A stretch of 36,404 nt of DNA, taken from the NCBI GenBank assembly GCA_964550345.1, contig CAZJYZ010000033.1, forward strand, positions 1 to 36,404. Direction: 5' to 3'. This DNA comes from JAAEUB01 sp964550345. Its GTDB lineage: Bacteria > Pseudomonadota > Alphaproteobacteria > Rhodobacterales > Rhodobacteraceae. The notes beneath the pieces were generated by a model. The model saw only the letters and a list, made by a program, of their open reading frames with translations. It did not search any database and was not told where the DNA came from. Position 1 is the first letter of the stretch; each line of letters begins with the position of its first letter. Of this stretch, positions 7,944 through 16,130 are shown piece after piece. The position numbers and the translations under genes were made by a program.

Positions 7944-8783
7944 ATGAAATTTGCATCTACCAAGAATTATGTCACCACCGAGGATCTGAGCGTTGCCGTT
8001 AACGCCGCTGTGACGCTGCAGCGCCCATTGCTGGTCAAGGGTGAACCGGGTACCGGTAAAACCGAGCTGGCGCGTGAAGTCGCCAAGTCCCTTAAGATGG
8101 AAATCATCGAGTGGCATATCAAATCCACCACCCGCGCCCAACAGGGCTTGTATGAATATGACGCGGTCAGCCGCTTGCGCGACAGCCAGCTGGGCGAGGA
8201 AAAAGTGCACGATGTCGCCAATTACATCCGCCGCGGCAAGCTGTGGCAGGCCTTTGAGGCTGGTGAGCGTGTGGTGCTGCTGATCGACGAGATCGACAAG
8301 GCGGATATCGAGTTTCCCAACGACCTGCTGCAGGAACTCGACCGGATGGAGTTCCATGTTTATGAAACCGGCGAAAGTGTCACCGCACGCCACCGCCCGG
8401 TGGTCATCATCACCTCAAACAACGAAAAAGAACTGCCGGATGCTTTTCTGCGCCGCTGCTTTTTCCACTATATCCGCTTTCCGGACGAAGCGACCATGCG
8501 CCAGATCGTTGAATTGCACCATCCGGGCATCAAGCAGGCGCTGCTGACCACGGCGCTGACACAGTTTTATGAGATTCGCGAACAGGCCGGGCTCAAGAAA
8601 AAGCCTTCGACCAGCGAGGTGCTGGACTGGCTTAAATTGCTTCTGGCCGAGGATATGAGCGCCGAAGACCTGAAAGCAGGCGGCGCCTCTGCCCTGCCCA
8701 AACTGCACGGGGCCTTGCTGAAGAACGAACAGGACGTGCACCTGTTTGAACGTCTGGCCTTCATGGCCCGCGGGCAACGCTGA
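7944..8783 (+). CDS. MoxR-family AAA+ ATPase
   Basis: The 279-aa protein is a MoxR ATPase of the type paired with CoxE-like VWA proteins. The Walker A motif GEPGTGKT is at residues 33-40, Walker B LLIDEID at 112-118, and sensor 1 in VVIITSNNEKELP with the following arginine-rich stretch FLRRCFFHYIRF. Such ATPases act as chaperones that insert cofactors or assemble enzyme complexes together with a VWA partner. The likely partner is encoded at 11934-13118, not next door as is usual. The next gene (AEC permease) overlaps its stop by one nucleotide. The ribosome site is weak (GAAAGAA). Confidence 0.92.
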   Translation: MKFASTKNYVTTEDLSVAVNAAVTLQRPLLVKGEPGTGKTELAREVAKSLKMEIIEWHIKSTTRAQQGLYEYDAVSRLRDSQLGEEKVHDVANYIRRGKLWQAFEAGERVVLLIDEIDKADIEFPNDLLQELDRMEFHVYETGESVTARHRPVVIITSNNEKELPDAFLRRCFFHYIRFPDEATMRQIVELHHPGIKQALLTTALTQFYEIREQAGLKKKPSTSEVLDWLKLLLAEDMSAEDLKAGGASALPKLHGALLKNEQDVHLFERLAFMARGQR

Positions 8784-9691
8784 TGCTGGCCAACCTCGCG
8801 GATCCGGTCCTGCCAGTCTTCGGGGTGCTTCTGATCGGCTATCTGCTGGCGCGGCGATCCATCATCGATTCGCTGCAGGCGCAGGCCATGAACCGCTATG
8901 TGTTCTATCTGGGCGCCCCTGCGCTTGTCACAATCATCATCGGCAATGCCCCGATTGATCAGATAAACTGGCCGTCGGTCTGGGTCTATTTCACGGTGGA
9001 GGTGGTGCTTTACGCAGGGGTGTTCGCCCTGATGCGTTATGCTTTTCGCCGCCCGATTGGTGAGGCTTTGCTTTTGGGCATGAGCGCCAGCTTTGCCAAC
9101 CACATCCTCTTTGTCCTGCCAATAACCGAGCGTCTTTATGGGGACATGGCGCAGCTGAACATGGCCGGAATCGTGTTGATGGACGCGATCATTTTCACCG
9201 GAACGGTGCTTTTGACCCAGCTTCTGGCCAGCGATCAGCGCGGGGCATCGAAAGTTGCAGGGCTTTTGCTGCGCAATCCCTTTGTCTATGCACCTTTTGC
9301 TGGGCTTGCCCTTGGTTTTTTCAAGGAAACGGCCCCAGCCGGGCTCTGGACCTTCCTTGACTTCAGCGCCGCTGCCACTGCGCCGGTAGCTTTGTTTGCG
9401 CTTGGGGTAACGCTGGCGGCGTCCAACGTAACGCGCATCGGCGGCGTGTGTTGGAGCGTGGTTTTTGCCAAACTTGCCCTGCATCCCGTGGCGGTCTTCG
9501 CAGGTCTCGCAGCAACCGGCACCGCAGCTATGAGCGGCGCCGGGCATATCACCCTGCTGGTCGCGGCTGGCCCTTGCGGCGTGATGCCCTTCGTCATCGC
9601 CACGCAATATGGCATTCGCACGGAAACCATTGCCAAAGTTGTGCTGGTTTCCACGATCCTGTCGGTCTTTTCCCTATCGGCGCTGACCTGA
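8783..9691 (+). CDS. AEC-family permease (auxin efflux carrier type)
   Basis: The 302-aa, strongly hydrophobic protein has about ten predicted membrane helices in two halves, as in the AEC/PIN-like carrier family. Family features include the early LPVFGVLLIGYLLARR and the second-half segment APVALFALGVTLA. Bacterial members export or take up small organic anions such as malate or malonate; the substrate here cannot be told. The ATG shares its A with the MoxR stop codon (TGATG), implying coupled translation. That is odd, because the MoxR partner VWA gene normally sits in this position. Confidence 0.88.
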   Translation: MLANLADPVLPVFGVLLIGYLLARRSIIDSLQAQAMNRYVFYLGAPALVTIIIGNAPIDQINWPSVWVYFTVEVVLYAGVFALMRYAFRRPIGEALLLGMSASFANHILFVLPITERLYGDMAQLNMAGIVLMDAIIFTGTVLLTQLLASDQRGASKVAGLLLRNPFVYAPFAGLALGFFKETAPAGLWTFLDFSAAATAPVALFALGVTLAASNVTRIGGVCWSVVFAKLALHPVAVFAGLAATGTAAMSGAGHITLLVAAGPCGVMPFVIATQYGIRTETIAKVVLVSTILSVFSLSALT

Positions 9692-9955
9692 GGCATCCTT
9701 TTCACGGCATGTAACCCGCGAATCGTCACTTTCTGACCTGACCGATTCTCGTCACATTTGAATTCAGCGCCTTGTGGGGCCCATGCCTGCCATCCACTAC
9801 ATTTAGGTTTTGATTGAACTAAATCTGGCAACAGTTTGTTTTTCCGCCACATTCGGGCCACATTTCGCTTTGTCCCTGCCCCATTTTCGCCTAAATCTAA
9901 CTGCGGGGGCCTAAATACGGTTGATCCAGTGTTAGGTAATACTGCTCAAATTATC
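9692..9955. other. Intergenic region, no gene seen
   Basis: This 264-nt stretch is the longest non-coding gap and is more AT-rich than its surroundings. It includes ATTTAG...CTAAAT, a 6-bp dyad near 9800-9826, and a loose direct repeat GCCACATT(C/T)CG near 9848-9870. The frame of the following GNAT gene continues through part of it from a TTG at 9836, but those residues have no GNAT character. It probably carries a promoter for the GNAT-DUF2927 genes; I cannot assign boxes with confidence. Confidence 0.5.
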
Positions 9956-10387
9956 GTGCGGCCATTGGTTGAAACAGACGAAGCGGACTGGAGGCGACTC
10001 TGGACCGCTCACTTGCGTTCACGCGATACCAAAATAAACATCGCCGTGTACCAGTCCACATTTGCCTGGCTGATGTGCGGCGAGGATCAGGAATTTCACG
10101 GTCTGATCGCCGAAATGGATGGCAAGCCTGTCGGTCTGACCCATTATTTTTTCCACCGCAACGCCTGGAAGACAAACAATGTCTGCTATTTGCAGGACCT
10201 TTATGCCGATCCTGACACCCGTGGCATGGGGGTTGGCAGGGCATTGCTGGATGCGGTCCACAAAACAGCGAATGAAAACGGCTATTCGTCTGTCCTGTGG
10301 CAAAACTGCGATACGAAGGCTACCGCACCGCAATTCCACGACGAGATTGCCAAGCTTAGCCCATTTTTGAATTATGAGAGAATTTAA
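9956..10387 (+). CDS. GNAT-family N-acetyltransferase
   Basis: A 143-aa single-domain GNAT protein begins at GTG (VRPLVETDEADWRRLW). The core acetyl-CoA motif A is VCYLQDLYADPDTRGMGVGRALLDAV, with the pyrophosphate-binding R/Q-x-x-G-x-G/A form as RGMGVG. The preceding strand carries GKPVGLTHYFFH. It would acetylate a small molecule or a protein amine, target unknown. No ATG exists in frame upstream; the GTG gives the usual family N-terminus but lacks a good ribosome site, so the start is uncertain. The C-terminal motif B is divergent: the tyrosine general-acid position usually seen near ARRLYD reads APQFHD. The DUF2927 gene follows after 1 nt. Confidence 0.82.
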   Translation: MRPLVETDEADWRRLWTAHLRSRDTKINIAVYQSTFAWLMCGEDQEFHGLIAEMDGKPVGLTHYFFHRNAWKTNNVCYLQDLYADPDTRGMGVGRALLDAVHKTANENGYSSVLWQNCDTKATAPQFHDEIAKLSPFLNYERI

Positions 10388-10388
10388 G

Positions 10389-11753
10389 ATGCGTAAGCTG
10401 CTTTTATCAGCCGTCTTGCTGCTTGCCGGTTGCGTGCAGCCACCTGAAGGCGAAGTTGCGGCGCGTTCCGTCAACCTGCCTTACGACCTGCCACCGATGA
10501 AGGCGTTTTCAGGCTCGGCCGTGACCAAGCCCATGCGCCCAAACAGCCAGATTGCCGGTGACTTTCTTGAGCTCTCTTTCCAGCTTGAAAGCGGCCGCAC
10601 CTTGCCTGTTCTCAGCCGGTTCGAAGGACCGGTGACGCTGACCGTTACCGGTGGGCGTGCCCCAGCGGCCCTGAACAACGACCTTACCCGCCTGCTCGCC
10701 CGTCTTCGCATCGAGGCCGGTATAGATATTACCCGCGTGGATGCAGGCACCCCCGCCTCGATCACGCTTGAAATCATCCCCAAGGCACGTCTGCAGGCCC
10801 TTGTTCCGCACGCCGCCTGTTTCGTGGCACCAAATGTTTCAAGCTGGAGCGAATACCGCCGCCTACGTGGCAGCCCGGAAACGGACTGGACCCGCCTGAC
10901 TACCCGCACGCGAATTGCCATCTTCCTGCCGGGCGACGTATCCCCGCAGGAAATGCGTGACTGCCTGCACGAAGAGATCGCCCAGGCGCTGGGACCGGTA
11001 AACGACCTTTACCGTTTGAATGACAGCGTATTCAACGATGATAACTTTCACACCATCCTGACCGGGTTCGACATGCTGATCCTGCGGGCGTTTTACGCCC
11101 CCGAGCTTGCCAGCGGCATGAACCGGGCGCAGGTTGCAGCCCGCCTGCCCACCATCCTTGCCCGTCTCAACCCAGGCGGTGGCTCAGGGCAGCTTGCCCT
11201 TGCGGCCCCTACGCCTGTTGCCTGGAAAAACGCCATCGAAACCGCGCTTGGCGCCGGGGGAAACAATACGGCCCGGCGTCAGGCTGCAACCCGAGCAGTA
11301 AACCTTGCCCGGGCTCATGGCTGGTATGACACACGTCTTGCACTCAGCCTGTTCGCACAAGGACGTCTGCATCTTGGGGTCGACAGCAACATCGCCCTGA
11401 ACTCGTTCCGGCAGGCTGAAAGCGTGTACCGCACCCTGCCCGGCAGCGAATTGCAGGCGGCAAATATGGGCGTACAACTGGCGGCGCATGCCTTGTCTGG
11501 CGGCCGTCTGGAAGAAGCCATTTCAATCGTCGAATCCCACCTGTTACCGGTAATGTCGGCTGAAAATGCTGCCCTTTTGTCAACACTCCTTATGATCAAA
11601 GCCGAAGCACTGGCCCTGCTTGGACGTGATATCGAAGCCCAGTTGGTGCGCCTTGATAGTCTGGGCTGGGCGCGCTATGGCTTTGGTTCAGAGGCCGAGG
11701 TGGGCGCGCGCATGAACGAGATTGCCGCGTTAGCAAACCGAAGCCGGGGATAA
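10389..11753 (+). CDS. DUF2927-type lipoprotein
   Basis: The 454-aa product starts with a lipoprotein signal: MRK, a hydrophobic run, then the lipobox LAGC with the lipidated cysteine at C15. The middle (about residues 85-260) matches what I know of DUF2927, common in Rhodobacteraceae, including CLHEEIAQALGPVNDLYRL at 192-210 and SVFNDDNFHTILTGFDMLILR. The HE-(x)3-Q-(x)2-G-(x)3-D string is reminiscent of zinc proteases but does not match a known zincin motif. The C-terminal part (about 290-454) is alanine-rich and helical, like tetratricopeptide-type repeats. It probably faces the periplasm. The start ATG at 10389 is chosen over 10374 because it begins the signal peptide. Function unknown. 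Confidence 0.82.
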   Translation: MRKLLLSAVLLLAGCVQPPEGEVAARSVNLPYDLPPMKAFSGSAVTKPMRPNSQIAGDFLELSFQLESGRTLPVLSRFEGPVTLTVTGGRAPAALNNDLTRLLARLRIEAGIDITRVDAGTPASITLEIIPKARLQALVPHAACFVAPNVSSWSEYRRLRGSPETDWTRLTTRTRIAIFLPGDVSPQEMRDCLHEEIAQALGPVNDLYRLNDSVFNDDNFHTILTGFDMLILRAFYAPELASGMNRAQVAARLPTILARLNPGGGSGQLALAAPTPVAWKNAIETALGAGGNNTARRQAATRAVNLARAHGWYDTRLALSLFAQGRLHLGVDSNIALNSFRQAESVYRTLPGSELQAANMGVQLAAHALSGGRLEEAISIVESHLLPVMSAENAALLSTLLMIKAEALALLGRDIEAQLVRLDSLGWARYGFGSEAEVGARMNEIAALANRSRG

Positions 11754-11768
11754 ACCGGGAAGTTTCAC

Positions 11769-11933
11769 ATGATTATTATTGTTGGCGCGGTTCTGGGGGC
11801 GCTGTTCGGTGTATATACCGCGAAAAAACGCGGCGGCACCGGGCTGGACGTGGCGCAATATGCAGCCACCTATGCCTTTGTTTTTGCCATTGCCGGGGTG
11901 ATCCTTACGGTCATGCTGATGCGGATGGTCTGA
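11769..11933 (+). CDS. Small two-helix membrane protein (54 aa)
   Basis: This ORF (MIIIVGAVLGALFG to MLMRMV) has two hydrophobic helices at about residues 2-15 and 31-50, joined by a basic, polar loop AKKRGGTGLDVAQYA. Similar short proteins occur upstream of the VWA gene in related genomes, to my recollection. Its TGA stop directly abuts the VWA start, so the two are coupled. Function unknown; a membrane anchor or assembly factor for the VWA protein is possible. Confidence 0.7.
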   Translation: MIIIVGAVLGALFGVYTAKKRGGTGLDVAQYAATYAFVFAIAGVILTVMLMRMV

Positions 11934-13118
11934 ATGTTCCTGCCCTTCTTTGACAGGTTGCGCGATGCCGGAGTGCCGGTTTCCCTGCGCGAATATCTGG
12001 CATTTCTTGAGGGCATGAAGGCCGGGCTGGTCACCTATGACGTGGAAGGGTTTTACTATCTTGCGCGCACCGCCATGGTCAAAGATGAACGACATCTGGA
12101 CAAGTTCGACCGCGCCTTTGCCAGCGCCTTTGAGGGGTTGGAGCAGATCTCGGTCGATCAGGTGCTGAAAGCTGTCGATCTGCCCGAAGACTGGCTAAGG
12201 AAAATGGCCGAAAAGCACCTGAGCGACGAAGAAAAGGCAGAGATCGAAGCCCTTGGCGGCTTTGACAAGCTGATGGAGACCCTGAAAGAGCGCCTGAAAG
12301 AGCAGGAAAAACGCCATCAGGGGGGCTCAAAATGGATCGGCACGGCTGGCACGTCGCCCTTTGGCGCCTATGGCTACAATCCCGAAGGGGTGCGCATCGG
12401 GCAAAAAGAAAGCCGCCACCAGCGCGCCGTGAAAGTCTGGGACAAACGCGAATTTCGCAACCTTGATGACAAGATCGAGTTGGGTACGCGTAACATCAAA
12501 GTAGCATTGAAGCGCCTGCGCAACTGGGCACGCGACGGGGCGCATGAAGAGCTTGACCTAGATGGCACTATCCGCGCCACCGCTGAACACGGTTATCTGG
12601 ATGTGAAAACCCGCCCCGAACGTCGTAACGCCGTGAAAATACTGCTGTTTTTAGATGTGGGCGGTTCGATGGACCCGCATATCAAAGTGGTCGAGGAGTT
12701 GTTTTCCGCCGCCCGGGCCGAGTTTAAGCATATGGAATATTACTACTTCCATAATTGCCTCTATGAGGGCGTCTGGCGCGATAATAAACGCCGCTGGAAT
12801 GCCCAAACACCGACGCATGAAGTCCTGCGCACCTATGGCCAAGACTACAAGGCGATCTTTGTCGGTGATGCCTCCATGTCGCCTTACGAAATCGCCTATC
12901 GCGGCGGCGCCAATGAACATTGGAACGAAGAGACCGGCCAGACTTGGCTGACCCGGGCACGCGAACAATGGCCGCAAAATCTGTGGATCAACCCGACGCG
13001 CGAAGAACACTGGCGCTATACGCAAAGCATTCAGATGATTTCGCAGATATTTGAGGGTAATATGGTGCCAATGACGCTGGAAGGCATCACCCGCGGCATG
13101 CAGGAATTAGGGCGGTAA
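11934..13118 (+). CDS. VWA-domain protein, CoxE-like
   Basis: This 394-aa protein begins with a helical domain (PFFDRLRDAGVPVSLREYLAF) and a charged coiled-coil stretch at about 97-130 rich in K and E. The C-terminal von Willebrand A domain has an MIDAS motif DVGGSMD (241-247) and a second metal-site motif GDASMS (311-316). CoxE-like proteins work with a MoxR ATPase to mature or remodel enzyme complexes, and the MoxR gene lies at 7944. The start follows the previous stop with no gap. The protein lacks a signal peptide and is probably cytoplasmic. Which complex it serves cannot be told from the window. Confidence 0.9.
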   Translation: MFLPFFDRLRDAGVPVSLREYLAFLEGMKAGLVTYDVEGFYYLARTAMVKDERHLDKFDRAFASAFEGLEQISVDQVLKAVDLPEDWLRKMAEKHLSDEEKAEIEALGGFDKLMETLKERLKEQEKRHQGGSKWIGTAGTSPFGAYGYNPEGVRIGQKESRHQRAVKVWDKREFRNLDDKIELGTRNIKVALKRLRNWARDGAHEELDLDGTIRATAEHGYLDVKTRPERRNAVKILLFLDVGGSMDPHIKVVEELFSAARAEFKHMEYYYFHNCLYEGVWRDNKRRWNAQTPTHEVLRTYGQDYKAIFVGDASMSPYEIAYRGGANEHWNEETGQTWLTRAREQWPQNLWINPTREEHWRYTQSIQMISQIFEGNMVPMTLEGITRGMQELGR

Positions 13119-13138
13119 ACCCGAATAGGGAGGCTAAT

Positions 13139-13486
13139 ATGCGGCGCATTACAGAACTTTGGCGTGCCCACCCGGTCATGCTGGTCGCCTTCGTGCTGGC
13201 CGCCGCCATTACCCTGTTTTTCCTGATCCGTACCGTGGCTTTTACTGTCTATTGGGCCGATCCCGCGCACCGCGATCAACGGATCGAGCCTTGGATGACC
13301 TTCCGCTATGTGGCCAATTCCTGGGATTTGCCACCCGAAGTGATGATAGAAGCACTGGATTATGAACCCAGAAATGGCCGAAGCATGACTTTGGGCGAAC
13401 TGGCAGCCGCGCGCGGTGAAACGGTCGAGGAACTGACCGAGCGCATCAAAGCGGCAGCCCTTGCCTATCGGGCAGACAACCCATGA
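13139..13486 (+). CDS. Small single-helix membrane protein (115 aa)
   Basis: The protein has a short basic N-terminus (MRRITELWRAHP), one membrane helix at about residues 13-33, and a soluble tail with PWMTFRYVANSWDLPPEV and a basic helix at the end. GGGAGG lies 6-7 nt before the ATG. The stop overlaps the DedA start by 4 nt (ATGA). I do not recognise a characterised family. The helix-turn-like tail (MTLGELAAARGETVEELTERI) could bind a partner or nucleic acid, but this is speculation. Its place between the VWA and DedA genes suggests an envelope role. Confidence 0.75.
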   Translation: MRRITELWRAHPVMLVAFVLAAAITLFFLIRTVAFTVYWADPAHRDQRIEPWMTFRYVANSWDLPPEVMIEALDYEPRNGRSMTLGELAAARGETVEELTERIKAAALAYRADNP

Positions 13487-14100
13487 CCGAAACCCTTCTG
13501 GCACTGGTGCCGCAATACGGCGTTGCGCTGGTATTCCTGGCGACGTTTCTGTCCTGTCTTGCCTTACCCGTGCCCTCATCGCTGATCATGCTGACCGGTG
13601 GCGCCTTTGCTGCCAGCGGGGATTTATCCCTCACTCAAATCGTCGCTTCAGCCTTTATCGGGGCCACCCTTGGCGATCAGGTAGGGTTTTCCGTTGGAAA
13701 ACATGGCGGTAAACACATAGAGCGGCTTGCCAACGGCAACCCGAAACGTGCCGCCTTACTGGAACGCGCCCGCCAGTTCAGCAAAAAATATGGTGGGCTT
13801 GGCGTGTTCCTGTCGCGCTGGCTGGCCAGCCCTTTGGGGCCATATGTAAATTTTCTGTCAGGTGCTGCGAGCATGAAACGCCTGCGATTTACCTTGTGGG
13901 ACATTGCCGGTGAAATGGTCTGGGTTTCGCTTTATGTCGGGCTTGGCTACGCGTTTTCTACCCAGCTTGAAGCGGTCGGCCAGATCCTTGGCAACCTGTC
14001 GGGCACAATCGCCGCCGGATTGGTGACACTGTGGTTGGGCTGGTTCCTGTTCAATCGCTCCAAGACAGACAGAAATCAGGTCACCGAACCGCCCTCGTGA
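13483..14100 (+). CDS. DedA/VTT-family membrane protein
   Basis: The 205-aa integral membrane protein belongs to the DedA (SNARE-associated, VTT) family. Family signatures are PVPSSLIMLTGGAFAASG in a re-entrant loop, GATLGDQVGFSVGKHGG, and FLSRWLASPLGPYVNFLSGAA with the conserved arginine followed by a P-containing helix. DedA proteins have been linked to lipid-carrier (undecaprenyl-phosphate) or phospholipid flipping and to proton-dependent envelope homeostasis. Four to five helices are predicted. It ends the plus-strand run that starts at moxR. Confidence 0.9.
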   Translation: MTETLLALVPQYGVALVFLATFLSCLALPVPSSLIMLTGGAFAASGDLSLTQIVASAFIGATLGDQVGFSVGKHGGKHIERLANGNPKRAALLERARQFSKKYGGLGVFLSRWLASPLGPYVNFLSGAASMKRLRFTLWDIAGEMVWVSLYVGLGYAFSTQLEAVGQILGNLSGTIAAGLVTLWLGWFLFNRSKTDRNQVTEPPS

Positions 14101-14167
14101 ATATGAGGTCTTGTCTGTACTCAACTATCGGTGTTTTCTTGACCTGCATTGCCGCAGGAGGATGGCC

Positions 14168-15328
14168 ATGAGCAGCGCGCCCGTCTATCACATTGATCTT
14201 GCAACCTTCACGGCCGATCCCTACCCCGATTTAAAAAAGATGCGTCAGGAAAGTCCGGTGGCCTTTGTGCCAGAGATCGGCGCGACCTTGTTCACCCTGC
14301 GCGACAGCATTTTTGAACAAGAAAAGAACGTAGACATGTTCAGTTCCGATCAGCCGCAAGGGCTGATGACCATTCTGATGGGGCAAAACATGATGCGCAA
14401 AGACGGGCAGGCCCATGCCGATGAGCGTAAGGCAACCTTTCCCGTATTTTCGCCGCGCACCGTGCGTGATCACTGGATGCAGAGCTTCCGGACATCGGTT
14501 GACATGGTTCTGGATGACTTCAAGCCCAGCGGCGCTTGCGATCTGGTAGCAGACTACGCCATGCCGGTGGCCGGTCATGCCCTGCGCCACATCACTGGCC
14601 TGACCAATATGAGCTGGCAGGAAATGGACCGGGTTTCACAAGGTATGATCGACGGTATCTCAAACTATGCCAATGACACGCAGGTCGCGGCAAGATGCGC
14701 CGACTGCACTGCCTCGATCGACGCGCATATTGAAGCGATGAAGCCCCAACTGCTTGAAAACCCCAATCCTTCTTTGCTTTCAATACAGATGCAGGCGGGG
14801 CTGAGCGCGGAGCAGATAAGCGCCAATGTCAAACTTGCCATTTCCGGCGGCCAGAACGAACCACGCGACGTGATTGCCGGGGCCATCTGGGCGCTGCTGA
14901 CCCACCCTGTGCAAAACAAGCTGATCGAAAGTGGCACTGCCACCTATCAGCAGGCGTTTGAGGAATATTCCCGCTGGATTTCGCCCATTGGCATGACGCC
15001 GCGCCGGGTTGCCAAAAATGGCACCATCGAAGATGTGAGTTTTGAAACAGATGAGCGCGTGTTTTTCATGTTTGGTTCGGGAAATCGGGATGAGGCCATC
15101 TTCGAGCGCCCTGAGGAATTCGACATTACCCGCGACACCGCAAAATCTCTGGCATTTGGCGCAGGTCCGCATTTTTGCGCCGGTGCTGCCGCCAGCCGCG
15201 CCCTGATTGCCGACCTTGCCCTGCCTCAGGCCTTTGCACACCTCAAAGGGTTACATCTGACCGGCAAGGCTGATTTCACCGGCTGGGCGTTTCGCGGTCC
15301 TGTGTCCGTGCCTGTCGCTTGGGGTTAG
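14168..15328 (+). CDS. Cytochrome P450
   Basis: This 386-aa soluble bacterial P450 has the ExxR pair E266/R269 (EYSR) and the heme loop FGAGPHFCAG with the axial thiolate C337. The I-helix reads AISGGQNEPRD (224-234); the usual acid-alcohol pair (D/E-T) is replaced by N-E-P, so proton delivery may differ. It would need a ferredoxin and reductase, neither of which is encoded nearby. The ATG at 14168 is chosen because AGGAGG (14156-14161) is 6 nt away; an ATG at 14162 would be too close. A 67-nt gap after DedA may hold its promoter. Substrate unknown. Confidence 0.94.
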   Translation: MSSAPVYHIDLATFTADPYPDLKKMRQESPVAFVPEIGATLFTLRDSIFEQEKNVDMFSSDQPQGLMTILMGQNMMRKDGQAHADERKATFPVFSPRTVRDHWMQSFRTSVDMVLDDFKPSGACDLVADYAMPVAGHALRHITGLTNMSWQEMDRVSQGMIDGISNYANDTQVAARCADCTASIDAHIEAMKPQLLENPNPSLLSIQMQAGLSAEQISANVKLAISGGQNEPRDVIAGAIWALLTHPVQNKLIESGTATYQQAFEEYSRWISPIGMTPRRVAKNGTIEDVSFETDERVFFMFGSGNRDEAIFERPEEFDITRDTAKSLAFGAGPHFCAGAAASRALIADLALPQAFAHLKGLHLTGKADFTGWAFRGPVSVPVAWG

Positions 15329-15331
15329 CCT

Positions 15332-16066
15332 TTAATGCCTGAATAATTTCCCCGGCCCCCAGCCCTGAGCCTGCACCCCCGCCAATCGCAGCAAATGCCA
15401 GATCAGAGCCTGGTTTGACGACACAACCGGTAGGCCGGTTTCAGCCTCGACCTCGTCGATTATACCGAAAGTGCGCAAATTGGTGCAGGAGGCGAAAATG
15501 GCGTCCACATTAGAATTTTCGACCGCCGCCAGCATCGCCGCTTTGGTCGAGGCCTCGGATATACGTGCAACAGACCAGTCATCTTCTTCGCCAAAGCTGA
15601 TCTCGGCCCCAGTATTGATCCCGGCATCCACCAGCATGGCCCGCATCGGCGCCGTTACCGTAGGCGTATAGGGCGAGACATAGGCAATGTTATTTACGTT
15701 CAATGCCTTAAGTGCCGCCATGACCGCGGAAATAGGATTGCTGACCGCAGAGTTTGGATGAACCTGCTGAATGATCCGTTCCACATTTTGCGGGCCGATG
15801 ATGGTCGAGGCTGAGGTGCAGCCATAGCCGATAGCCTCCAGCCCGGCAGGTAGCAAGGCGGCTGCTGCGGGCAGGTCGTCTTGCATGCTGGCCAATGTCT
15901 CGGGCGTGACTTTCAGATGAAAGGGTATGCGCGCATGCAACAGGTTCACATCGCGCCCCTGCAGGACAAGTGCAGCCTCGCCTTCAAGGCTCTCATCTGT
16001 GGACAACACAATCAGGCCCAGCCGAGTCGCGCCAAATCCCTGATCTAATTCATATTCTTGCGTCAT
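15332..16066 (-). CDS. Asp/Glu racemase superfamily protein (maleate isomerase-like)
   Basis: The 244-aa product resembles the maleate cis-trans isomerase/arylmalonate decarboxylase branch of the Asp/Glu racemase superfamily. Both catalytic cysteines are visible: C83 in GYGCTSAS and C194 in FASCTNLRT. These enzymes protonate or isomerise small dicarboxylates without cofactor. The start at 16066 gives the family N-terminus (YELDQGFGATRLGLIVLSTD); the open frame continues much further upstream but overlaps the divergent M48 gene. No clear ribosome site is seen. It is convergent with the P450 gene, stops 3 nt apart. Isomerase, decarboxylase or racemase activity cannot be told apart by eye. Confidence 0.88.
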   Translation of the reverse strand: MTQEYELDQGFGATRLGLIVLSTDESLEGEAALVLQGRDVNLLHARIPFHLKVTPETLASMQDDLPAAAALLPAGLEAIGYGCTSASTIIGPQNVERIIQQVHPNSAVSNPISAVMAALKALNVNNIAYVSPYTPTVTAPMRAMLVDAGINTGAEISFGEEDDWSVARISEASTKAAMLAAVENSNVDAIFASCTNLRTFGIIDEVEAETGLPVVSSNQALIWHLLRLAGVQAQGWGPGKLFRH

Positions 16067-16130
16067 GAGCAAAATGTGACATGTTTCATAGCCAAGTCCA
16101 AGCACCTGCCCCCTTTTCCCCGACAGCCCC

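Noticed and set aside
8567..9607. A 346-codon minus-strand open frame over the MoxR and AEC genes
   Set aside because: It is antisense to two well-supported genes; its product is rich in H, Q, R and D without any family motif, typical of a GC-rich shadow frame.
9836..9955. A 40-residue N-terminal extension of the GNAT enzyme from TTG
   Set aside because: The extension lacks GNAT-like sequence and a ribosome site; the GTG at 9956 gives the normal family N-terminus.
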